Assembly (NCBI GenBank): GCA_021161765.1
Contig: JAGGZZ010000077.1
Span: 1-5,856 of the forward strand
From: Candidatus Methanophagales archaeon
GTDB lineage: Archaea > Halobacteriota > Syntropharchaeia > Alkanophagales > Methanospirareceae
DNA length: 5,856 nt
Direction: 5' to 3'
Below are positions 1 to 4,237 of the stretch, one piece after another; positions within the stretch are counted from its first letter, which is position 1, and the number at the start of each line of letters is the position of its first letter. The notes beneath the pieces were generated by a model, which was not told the origin of the DNA, did no database searches, and worked only from the letters and a program-made list of their open reading frames with translations. The position numbers were made by a program, and so were the translations under genes.

Positions 1-144
1 ACGGTTTTATCCTTGTTGAGTTTCCTGATGTCTCTGCGTTCTCCGCGTGCTCTGCGGTAAAATTCAAGGATATAGAGACTACACTAGAAAATTCGACAGT
101 ACCAATAATATATTACTTAATACTCAAAAGCCTCTTATTGAACT
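1..144. other. Non-coding left flank
   Basis: No plausible gene was seen on either strand here. Apart from the 9-bp tandem repeat, the only other signal is an AT-rich TATA-like run at about 103-119, placed 26-42 bp before the ATG at 145. That would suit a nearly leaderless start for the following ORF. The left end of the window cuts whatever lies upstream. Confidence 0.5.
32..58. repeat. Three-copy 9-bp tandem repeat
   Basis: Three consecutive 9-mers, CTCTGCGTT (32-40), CTCCGCGTG (41-49) and CTCTGCGGT (50-58), fit the degenerate unit CTCYGCGKK. An A-rich run follows. The stretch is GC-rich inside an otherwise AT-rich intergenic region and belongs to no convincing gene. Similar CTCTGCG-type strings occur between genes in many unrelated prokaryotes (from memory, not searched). 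The function is unknown. Confidence 0.6.
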
Positions 145-333
145 ATGCTCACAGACCTGAAAAACACGGACGTCAAGGAACTTTCAGAGGTCTATGATTC
201 CGAAAACCGGGATTCATTTATCAGCCTTTATCCGGATATGGATAGTCTGGACAATAAATTTGTTGGAAGAAGAAAAAACACCTGCAAATCTGTTCTGAAA
301 GAAGATAAGGAATTGTCAGATAATTTAAAATAA
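145..333 (+). pseudogene. Truncated N-terminal remnant of a possible eRF1-domain (Vms1/baeRF-like) protein
   Basis: This is a 62-residue ORF starting at ATG 145, with no clear Shine-Dalgarno site but an AT-rich TATA-like run about 30-40 bp upstream. The sequence is acidic and helical, with the segment FISLYPDMDS at residues 25-34. That resembles the first strand (usually FxSLYLD) of archaeal and bacterial eRF1 domain 1-like proteins of the Vms1/baeRF group, which are linked to peptidyl-tRNA release on stalled ribosomes. Those proteins are several hundred residues long, so this would be only the N-terminal sixth. It stops exactly where the opposite-strand small gene ends, and no continuation was seen in the other + frames. 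The family link is from memory and moderate at best. The alternative is a genuine small protein of unknown role. Confidence 0.42.
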
Positions 334-552
334 GGGGATGGATTTGTGAGAAATGTCAGGCGGTATCTTTATCACAAGGGATTCCCCTGGCATGATAACC
401 TGAACTTTTCTCTCCAAAGCAAAAATCTTTCGCTCCTTTATCTCCTTCTCAATCTCCTTCAAAGTCTCTTGGTCAAGGTATTCGGAGCCACAACCTATCC
501 ACACTCGAATAAAATTCGGGCGCATCCCCGGCAGTTTGTCGTGGCTCATCAT
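325..552 (-). CDS. Small unknown protein coupled to hicA, possible AbrB-like tail
   Basis: This 75-residue protein is the last gene of the hicB-hicA unit. Its ATG (552-550) overlaps the hicA TGA in an ATGA arrangement, and a second ATG follows directly, so translation is probably coupled to hicA. There is no distinct Shine-Dalgarno site. Residues 1-24 contain RVWIGCGSEYL. Residues 25-43 form a charged predicted helix rich in Glu and Lys. Residues 48-67 read as a beta-hairpin ending SLVIKIPPDI, which resembles the first half of an AbrB/SpoVT DNA-binding hairpin (often GSLxVxIPKxI). The second half of such a domain is absent: the protein ends a few residues later, at the point where the facing ORF also stops, so the gene may be 3'-truncated. 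The family is not recognised and the AbrB idea is weak inference. Confidence 0.55.
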   Translation of the reverse strand: MMSHDKLPGMRPNFIRVWIGCGSEYLDQETLKEIEKEIKERKIFALERKVQVIMPGESLVIKIPPDISHKSIPLF

Positions 553-776
553 AACAACTCGTTGAACTTCTCAACGCTTATTTCAGCATCTCTTAAAAGT
601 TTTCTTAACAGTCCTTTGCCAAGCACTTTATGTTTTGGGATTGTTAATGGCTTTTTGCTTCCATCAGATTTGTGCCACATACGAATATGACTTCCTTTCT
701 GTCTTACGATCCTATAACCCAGCTTTTCAAAACATTTAACTGCTTTTTCTCCGGAAACAACGGGCAATTTGCTCAT
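549..776 (-). CDS. hicA: HicA-family mRNA interferase toxin
   Basis: This 75-residue protein matches the HicA (YcfA) toxin family in length and layout. HicA is a double-stranded RNA-binding-fold ribonuclease that cleaves mRNA in the cytoplasm and is held in check by HicB. Visible motifs are the N-terminal helix VSGEKAVKCFEKLGY (7-21), then RQKGSHIRM (25-33) with the expected catalytic His30. These are followed by IPKHKVLGKGLLRKLLRDA (46-64), matching the family's usual PxHxxxxxGxLrxIlr segment. No key residue is missing, so it should be active. The antitoxin gene lies 61 bp upstream, and the small third gene overlaps the stop. There is no Shine-Dalgarno site before ATG 776, but TTTAAATA lies about 23-30 bp upstream. 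That suggests a separate leaderless transcript, which would let toxin be made independently of the longer hicB message. Confidence 0.88.
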   Translation of the reverse strand: MSKLPVVSGEKAVKCFEKLGYRIVRQKGSHIRMWHKSDGSKKPLTIPKHKVLGKGLLRKLLRDAEISVEKFNELL

Positions 777-798
777 GTCTTTACATCGCGGATAAGAC

Positions 799-806
799 TA
801 TTTAAA
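799..806 (-). promoter_or_regulatory. TATA box for leaderless hicA transcript
   Basis: Read on the minus strand, this is TTTAAATA, a near-ideal archaeal TATA box. Its distance to the hicA ATG (first A at 776) is about what separates TATA and transcription start in archaea. The mRNA would therefore begin at or next to the start codon. The lack of any Shine-Dalgarno sequence before hicA agrees with this. Confidence 0.5.
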
Positions 807-837
807 AGGGACGTTTACAAAATAGCGGGTAATTTGC

Positions 838-1077
838 TTATACTTCCACCGACACGACATGGTAACTGAACTCCTGGATTGCATCAAGTTGTTCCACTAT
901 TTCTTCCTTCTGTTCCTCAACACACATCTCAATCACTTCGTGTATGTTTTTTAACGCCTCGTCCAGTGTTTTTCCCTGCGTATAGCATCCCTGAAGAAGT
1001 GGACATTCTACCACAAAAAAACCATCTTCATCCTTTTCCACAAGAACAGGGAGACGAACTTTTTTAGCTCCTGCCAT
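838..1077 (-). CDS. hicB: HicB-family antitoxin
   Basis: This is a 79-residue HicB-like protein, the neutralising partner of the HicA encoded just downstream. The core has the family signature of a degraded RNase H-like fold. It begins with the strand VRLPVLVEKDEDGFFVVECP (7-26). LLQGCYTQGKTLDEALKNIHEVIEM (27-51) follows, matching the usual LPGCxTxGxTxeEAlxNixEAI. The C-terminus ends in a beta strand, YHVVSVEV. There is no extra ribbon-helix-helix or helix-turn-helix domain, so this short form may not bind DNA by itself. The start is ATG 1077 rather than TTG 1083, because GGTGAT, complementary to the 16S rRNA 3' end, sits five bases before that ATG. The Cys in the GC motif is typical of the family. 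No damage was seen. Confidence 0.87.
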   Translation of the reverse strand: MAGAKKVRLPVLVEKDEDGFFVVECPLLQGCYTQGKTLDEALKNIHEVIEMCVEEQKEEIVEQLDAIQEFSYHVVSVEV

Positions 1078-1082
1078 TTTCA

Positions 1083-1088
1083 ATCACC
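1083..1088 (-). promoter_or_regulatory. Shine-Dalgarno site deciding hicB start
   Basis: GGTGAT on the minus strand matches the archaeal anti-Shine-Dalgarno sequence and lies 5 nt before ATG 1077. It overlaps the alternative TTG at 1083, which argues against that start. Confidence 0.6.
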
Positions 1089-1111
1089 ATTTTAATTTTT
1101 CTTTTCCTTCT

Positions 1112-1130
1112 TAAATATTCAATAAATATT
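1112..1130 (-). promoter_or_regulatory. hicB promoter region with duplicated AT box
   Basis: The octamer TAAATATT (+ strand reading) occurs at 1112-1119 and again at 1123-1130, 11 bp apart or about one helical turn. On the minus strand either copy can act as a TATA element (AATATTTA). The nearer copy would place the transcript start near 1085-1093, giving a short leader with the GGTGAT site. Each AATATT core is self-complementary, so the pair could also be an operator for autoregulation, but nothing in the sequence proves that. Confidence 0.35.
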
Positions 1131-1200
1131 ATCCCTTCTTTCCAACTTTCAGACTCTTACACTCCCGCACTATATAATGAGTAAAACTGCTGTGTAGATT

Positions 1201-1269
1201 AAAAAGAAGCAAGGAGAAAAGAGATTGAATGCAAGATACAAGATGCATCCCTAAACTTGTATCTTGTAT
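1201..1269 (-). terminator. Probable terminator of the mmp6/fae-hps operon
   Basis: In the minus-strand reading direction the 14-bp-stem hairpin comes just after the fae-hps TGA. It is followed by a pyrimidine-rich stretch that includes TTTT and TTTTT (1205-1201). Archaeal RNA polymerase stops mainly at U-tracts, so the tract probably matters more than the stem. The structure may also protect the mRNA 3' end. Confidence 0.42.
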
Positions 1270-1277
1270 CCTGCATC
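1229..1277. repeat. Heptad-repeat inverted repeat (long hairpin)
   Basis: The left arm 1229-1242 pairs with the right arm 1256-1269 to give a 14-bp stem with one G-U wobble and a 13-nt loop. The inner 10 bp (AAGATACAAG against CTTGTATCTT) are perfect. Both arms consist of 7-bp units: the right arm is TTGTATC, TTGTATC, CTGCATC (1257-1277), and the left arm carries the complementary GATRCAR units. It lies 14 bp beyond the fae-hps stop. The build resembles short heptad-based intergenic repeats scattered through many prokaryotic genomes (from memory). Confidence 0.7.
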
Positions 1278-1290
1278 ATGGATCCGACAA

Positions 1291-2493
1291 TCAAAAATCA
1301 GTCATTACGCGGAACTGGTCTACCTCTTCCACACCCATCCGCTGGAGGAACGCCCTTGCCGCTCCCGTAACATCCTTAGCAGCCGTAATCGCTCGACCAA
1401 CCACGAGAATATCCGCCCCCGCCTTCAGCGCTTTTTCTACCTTGTTCACTCTTATCCCACCAGCTACGGCAACGAGCACGTTGTTTCCGCACACTTTTCT
1501 TACCTCGCCGATATTACGCCATTCGCTTCCTTTAACCTGTTCCACGTCTATTGCTCGATGCAGTTCTACGATGTCCGGCGTCACCTTTAGCTTCTTAAGC
1601 ACTTTAACGGGGTTTTGCACATTCAGCGTATCCATCAGAGAAAGAGCACCGACTTTCTTGCACTCTTCTATAAACTTCTCCTGGGTGCTTACAGGGGCTA
1701 ATCCCGAAAAACCGATAACATCGGCGGTGGCATCCCCCGCCATCCTCGCTTCTAAGTTTCCCGTATCCAGCGTCTTAAGGTCGGCAAAAACGACCGTCTC
1801 GGGTCTCAACTGGTGTATCTTCTGCACCACTTCCACGCCATATCGCTTGATAAGCGGCGTGCCCGCCTCGATTATTATCGCATCACTTTTGGGCAACGCC
1901 CTGACAATCCCCTCTACCCTTCTCCAGTCAGGGATGTCCAGCGCAACCTCAAGATATGGCGGCTTCTTCAGGTTATTTATTCTGAATCCTATCATAGCAT
2001 GTATAGATTTATCTTTCTCTTCTAAAACCTTATCTATATTTGGGAATTTCTCAACCGCTCGTGACAGGGCAAGTTTTGTTGCCGCATAGTTATAACGATA
2101 TATCCGCTGATAATCATTCCCACGGGGATGGATGAACACGGAAACAATAACTACGAACTCTTCTGCCTGTGATTTCCGTATCACGCCCTCTTCCACGGCA
2201 TCGGCAACCGCCTTCGCAATCGCGCTTTGAGCAGGTCCAAATATCTTTTCTGCATCTGCAAGATTTCTTATGCTTACCTTAGGCACGATAAGCGTCATTG
2301 GCTTGGTGGGGAGATTAGGTCTAATAACGCCAAGAATGGGTGTATGCCCCTGCTTGGGCTGAGCGAAAGAACCTGCAAATGCCGCCCCTGCTGCACCTCG
2401 CTTACTGCCGATAATCAGGTCAATATGCGCTATTTCTGGCTCTTCGCCTACAAGAGCCTCGCCTATCAGGAGTTCATCTATCTCGTTAGTCAT
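1291..2493 (-). CDS. fae-hps: Bifunctional formaldehyde-activating enzyme / 3-hexulose-6-phosphate synthase
   Basis: This 400-residue fusion has the usual archaeal length. Residues 1-163 are Fae, which condenses formaldehyde with tetrahydromethanopterin. Motifs are GEALVGEEPEIAHIDLIIGS (11-30), with His23 at the position of the known active-site His, then FAQPKQGHTP (43-52) and FIHPRGNDYQRIYRYNY (120-136). Residues about 178-390 are Hps, a TIM-barrel aldolase interconverting ribulose 5-phosphate plus formaldehyde and hexulose 6-phosphate. It shows EVALD (182-186), EAGTPLIKRYG (209-219), FADLKTLDTG (236-245), ELHRAID (310-316) and phosphate-binding VAGGIR/VGRAIT (343-370). In methanogen-type archaea lacking the oxidative pentose pathway, Hps is thought to make ribulose 5-phosphate while Fae traps the released formaldehyde. 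The isomerase partner (Phi) is not in the window. ATG 2493 overlaps the upstream stop by 8 nt and lacks a Shine-Dalgarno site, suggesting coupled translation. Confidence 0.96.
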   Translation of the reverse strand: MTNEIDELLIGEALVGEEPEIAHIDLIIGSKRGAAGAAFAGSFAQPKQGHTPILGVIRPNLPTKPMTLIVPKVSIRNLADAEKIFGPAQSAIAKAVADAVEEGVIRKSQAEEFVVIVSVFIHPRGNDYQRIYRYNYAATKLALSRAVEKFPNIDKVLEEKDKSIHAMIGFRINNLKKPPYLEVALDIPDWRRVEGIVRALPKSDAIIIEAGTPLIKRYGVEVVQKIHQLRPETVVFADLKTLDTGNLEARMAGDATADVIGFSGLAPVSTQEKFIEECKKVGALSLMDTLNVQNPVKVLKKLKVTPDIVELHRAIDVEQVKGSEWRNIGEVRKVCGNNVLVAVAGGIRVNKVEKALKAGADILVVGRAITAAKDVTGAARAFLQRMGVEEVDQFRVMTDF

Positions 2494-2851
2494 AGGTATC
2501 TATTTTGTACTCATAACCCCTTGTCGCTGCGAAATCTACAAGCTCGCTGTTCTCGTGCCATATCCGTATATGGAGAAACCCTTCCCTCTCGTCCAGTCCC
2601 ATAATCTCTCGTACAAAAGTAGGGAAATCAGGGGGCAGCGTTTTATTCCCTCTTATAAAATAATCCAGATAATCCTCAAGCAGAATTAACCTGCCCTCTT
2701 TACCCTTTTCTTTCAATTTTATCTTTAATTTTTTGTGAAATACGGCTTCGTTCTCCTCCGTGTCCTCCTCCACCACCTTCTCCTTCTCGGTATCTTCGCC
2801 TTCCCCCTTACTCCGTTTAACCACTAATTTTCTTTTCTTTTTGTTTTTCAT
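2486..2851 (-). CDS. Unknown protein, charged N-terminus and small C-terminal domain
   Basis: This 121-residue protein is the middle gene of the mmp6/fae-hps operon. Residues 1-55 are low-complexity and Lys/Glu-rich (KNKKKRK at the start, then acidic EED runs), probably disordered. Residues 56-121 look folded: RLILLEDYLDYFIRG (54-68), then LPPDFPTFVREIMGL (72-86), then a strand pair GFLHIRIWHENSELVDFAA (91-109) and a Tyr-rich end. It has no cysteine, signal peptide or membrane segment, so a soluble cytoplasmic protein is likely. It begins inside the last 35 nt of mmp6 and ends 8 nt inside fae-hps. No Shine-Dalgarno site precedes ATG 2851; a GTG near codon 10 is a possible alternative start. 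The tight packing with two conserved genes supports it being real. The family is not recognised, and no function is assigned. Confidence 0.8.
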   Translation of the reverse strand: MKNKKKRKLVVKRSKGEGEDTEKEKVVEEDTEENEAVFHKKLKIKLKEKGKEGRLILLEDYLDYFIRGNKTLPPDFPTFVREIMGLDEREGFLHIRIWHENSELVDFAATRGYEYKIDTYD

Positions 2852-3215
2852 TTTCTATTTTGTCCAATGCCGCCCTCACCATAGGAAGCAGCTCCTGCTC
2901 AAGTTCCAGCTGATGAAAACCTGGTCTGGGTCCTCCTCTCCTCGTTGCCCTGCATATCCTCGGGTCACCAATAGGAAAGCCCCGTGGTTTTGAAAAAATA
3001 CCGTTCTTATCCAGCTCCCTTACCTTTTCTACTATCTCTCTTATTTTCTCCGCTTCCCCTTCCACCAGTGCACCAAAACAGGTCTCCTTTACGCGGATGC
3101 CCGAGCTCGCCATGCTTGTATCTTCGCTGACCATAGCCAAAATCTTGCTTTTTACTCCTTCCGGCGTTATCACCGAATCCGGAGAAATCAAAATTACCCT
3201 TGTTTCAATACTCAT
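2817..3215 (-). CDS. mmp6: Methanogenesis marker protein 6 (DUF2102 family)
   Basis: This 132-residue protein matches methanogenesis marker protein 6, a small soluble family found essentially in archaea that carry methyl-coenzyme M reductase. Recognisable parts are the N-terminal strand TRVILISPDS (5-14), VKETCFGALVEG (42-53) with Cys46, and the block KPRGFPIGDPRICRA (77-90, Cys88 within). RRGGPRPGFHQLELEQELLPMV (92-113) follows. The C-terminal 15 residues are Lys/Glu-rich and overlap the next gene. The biochemical role of the family is not firmly settled; a link to reductase maturation or activation is inferred from its distribution. It is first in the operon. ATG 3215 is the only sensible start, since a TGA lies in frame just upstream. 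AAAGGAG directly abuts that ATG with no spacer, which is unusual. Confidence 0.87.
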   Translation of the reverse strand: MSIETRVILISPDSVITPEGVKSKILAMVSEDTSMASSGIRVKETCFGALVEGEAEKIREIVEKVRELDKNGIFSKPRGFPIGDPRICRATRRGGPRPGFHQLELEQELLPMVRAALDKIENEKQKEKKISG

Positions 3216-3222
3216 CTCCTTT
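3216..3222 (-). promoter_or_regulatory. Shine-Dalgarno-like AAAGGAG abutting mmp6 start
   Basis: On the minus strand AAAGGAG is followed immediately by ATG 3215. A working site normally sits about 5-8 nt from the start. Either initiation here is inefficient, or a nearby in-frame non-standard codon is used (ATT is third and gives a 6-nt spacing). An in-frame TGA just upstream rules out a longer protein. Confidence 0.4.
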
Positions 3223-3250
3223 CACTTCCATTACCTTCTACTTTAGTTTC

Positions 3251-3260
3251 TTTAAATATT
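3251..3260 (-). promoter_or_regulatory. TATA box of the mmp6/fae-hps operon
   Basis: The minus strand reads AATATTTAAA here, about 36-45 bp upstream of the mmp6 ATG. This predicts a transcript start near 3225-3232 and a leader of roughly 10-17 nt that carries AAAGGAG. It is the only TATA-like element between tRNA-Ile and mmp6. Confidence 0.45.
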
Positions 3261-3287
3261 AAAGAATTAACCTTCTCTTTGTTTTAT

Positions 3288-3300
3288 GAAAAGGAAAAAG
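3288..3300 (-). terminator. T-rich terminator of tRNA-Ile
   Basis: A few bases past the tRNA 3' end, the minus strand reads CTTTTTCCTTTTC. Two U-runs of this type are typical of archaeal intrinsic termination. They lie between the tRNA and the promoter of the next minus-strand operon. Confidence 0.45.
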
Positions 3301-3306
3301 TGTTGA

Positions 3307-3381
3307 TGGGCCCGCGGAGATTTGAACTCCGGACCTCTCGGTTATCAGCCGAGCGCTCCAACCAGACTAAGCTACGGGCCC
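3307..3381 (-). tRNA. tRNA-Ile (anticodon GAT)
   Basis: The gene is 75 nt including the discriminator A73. The acceptor stem GGGCCCG pairs perfectly with CGGGCCC. The D stem is GCTT/GAGC. The anticodon stem CTCGG/CCGAG encloses loop CTGATAA, giving anticodon GAT, and the T stem CGGAG/CTCCG encloses TTCAAAT. The variable loop is five bases. It has no intron. CCA is not encoded: the bases after the discriminator read TCA, so it must be added enzymatically. This tRNA reads AUC and AUU codons. Confidence 0.97.
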
Positions 3382-3405
3382 CCTCCTGTTTTATCAGGGA
3401 TAGCC

Positions 3406-3418
3406 AAATAATTTAATC
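3406..3418 (-). promoter_or_regulatory. Probable TATA box for tRNA-Ile
   Basis: The minus strand reads GATTAAATTATTT, centred about 30 bp upstream of the tRNA 5' end (3381). This fits a start a few bases before the mature tRNA. The stretch overlaps a perfect 10-bp palindrome at 3416-3425. Confidence 0.35.
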
Positions 3419-3429
3419 TTAAGATAACC

Positions 3430-3437
3430 TATAAATT
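3430..3437 (+). promoter_or_regulatory. TATA box candidate for the endonuclease III gene
   Basis: TATAAATT lies 45-52 bp before the ATG at 3482, predicting a start near 3457-3463 and a short leader. A second candidate, TTATATT at 3454-3460, would instead give a leaderless message starting near 3482. The two cannot be told apart by eye. Confidence 0.4.
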
Positions 3438-3481
3438 TATTTTTTTTATGCTCTTATATTCTTGTGTAGTTGAAGTGTGAA

Positions 3482-4138
3482 ATGAAGAGTTCAGAGGATT
3501 TAAAGAGGTGCATGAGACATATCTGCGAACTTCTTGAATGCGAATATGGGCGGAAGCATCCTGCAAAAACCAATCCTATTGATACACTCGTGCTCACTAT
3601 TCTATCGCAAACGACGAACTTTAAGAACTGTAAAACAGCTTACGAAGGGCTTACCGCGGAATATAAAACATGGCAAGATGTTTTAGAAGCATCAGAGGAA
3701 GACCTCGCTAAAGCCATCAGCGTTGGTGGATTGGGAAGAATAAAGGGGAGACGAATAAAAAATGCTCTTTCGAGGATAAAGGAAAAGGAGGGCGAGGTAG
3801 ATTTGCGGTTTCTGGCGGCGATGAGCACAGAAGATGCAATGGAGTTTTTATTGAGCATGGATGGTGTGGGGCAGAAGACCGCAGCGTGCGTTTTGTGTTT
3901 CTCCTTTGATAAACCCTGCTTCCCCGTGGATACGCACATTTACCGAATATGCAAAAGATTGGGATTGGGGGGAAATAGTAGAGAGGAGATAGCGAGCCTG
4001 ATAGAGGGAACTATAGCCGGGGATAAGCTATGTGCGTTTCATCTGAACTTGATAGAGCATGGAAGGAGGATATGCACGGCGAGAAACCCGAAGTGTAATG
4101 ACTGTGTGCTGAAGGACTACTGTTACAGCTATTGCTAA
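3482..4138 (+). CDS. nth: Endonuclease III, Fe-S DNA glycosylase/AP lyase
   Basis: This is a 218-residue HhH-GPD base-excision repair enzyme that removes oxidised pyrimidines and nicks the abasic site. From ATG 3482, ILSQTTNFKN (residues 40-49) is the family's N-terminal helix motif. MDGVGQKTA (126-134) is the helix-hairpin-helix with catalytic Lys132, which distinguishes it from the monofunctional MutY type. FPVDTHIYRICKRLGL (147-162) holds catalytic Asp150. The C-terminal C-x6-C-x2-C-x5-C (Cys198, 205, 208, 214) is the complete 4Fe-4S ligand set. The phenylalanine after SQTTN stands where Asp is common in relatives (from memory). A TTG at 3470 would add four residues; ATG 3482 is preferred because it is the standard codon and neither has a strong Shine-Dalgarno site. 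The gene stands alone, diverging from tRNA-Ile. It is Cys-rich, as expected for a strict anaerobe. Confidence 0.93.
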   Translation: MKSSEDLKRCMRHICELLECEYGRKHPAKTNPIDTLVLTILSQTTNFKNCKTAYEGLTAEYKTWQDVLEASEEDLAKAISVGGLGRIKGRRIKNALSRIKEKEGEVDLRFLAAMSTEDAMEFLLSMDGVGQKTAACVLCFSFDKPCFPVDTHIYRICKRLGLGGNSREEIASLIEGTIAGDKLCAFHLNLIEHGRRICTARNPKCNDCVLKDYCYSYC

Positions 4139-4209
4139 AATAAATCATTGACGCAGATTATTAAATAGAAGGAAGTTATTTTAAAATCATATAATAAAGA
4201 AAGGAATAG

Positions 4210-4217
4210 CTAAATAG
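4210..4217 (+). promoter_or_regulatory. TATA-like element before the citramalate synthase gene
   Basis: CTAAATAG lies 21-28 bp before ATG 4238, which would give a leaderless transcript. This agrees with the lack of a Shine-Dalgarno site. An alternative AT box, CATATAATAAAG near 4189-4200, would give a leader of about 15-20 nt instead. Confidence 0.35.
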
Positions 4218-4237
4218 GCATTTATGGAATATGTAAT

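Larger units (their letters stand above)
1091..1290. other. 200-bp spacer between hicB and fae-hps
   Basis: This spacer separates the start of hicB from the stop of fae-hps; both are read on the minus strand. It holds the hicB promoter, a TATA-like TATATAAT at 1171-1178 readable toward the right, purine-rich sequence at 1200-1227, and the heptad-repeat hairpin at 1229-1277. No coding gene is supported. A long + strand frame from 1229 is only the antisense of fae-hps. Confidence 0.6.

Noticed and set aside
1..60. Tandem 9-mers as a CRISPR array
   Set aside because: Units are contiguous with no spacers and far shorter than CRISPR repeats.
346..690. + strand frame of 114 codons over the hicA/third-gene region
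   Set aside because: It is the antisense of the recognised HicA reading frame and its coupled neighbour. It has no domain signature.
1077..1083. TTG at 1083 as the hicB start
   Set aside because: It overlaps the GGTGAT ribosome-binding site that correctly spaces ATG 1077.
325..1083. The hicBA region as part of a larger defence island or prophage
   Set aside because: No integrase, nuclease, helicase or structural phage gene is visible on either side; only short repeats and a gene stub flank it.
1229..2089. Long + strand open frame (286 codons) opposite fae-hps, preceded by AAGGAG and a TATA-like element
   Set aside because: Its product is Ser/Thr/Leu-rich low-quality sequence, it starts inside a repeat hairpin, and the minus strand carries the clearly conserved Fae-Hps protein. 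It is an antisense shadow.
2227..2604. + strand frame of 125 codons, Cys-rich
   Set aside because: It overlaps the conserved Fae domain and the upstream gene on the other strand, and the Cys pattern is irregular. It is a shadow frame.
2760..2993. Hydrophobic + strand frame that looks like a signal or membrane peptide (FFLFFIFYF)
   Set aside because: The Phe-rich run is simply the complement of Lys-rich codons at the overlap of mmp6 and the next gene.
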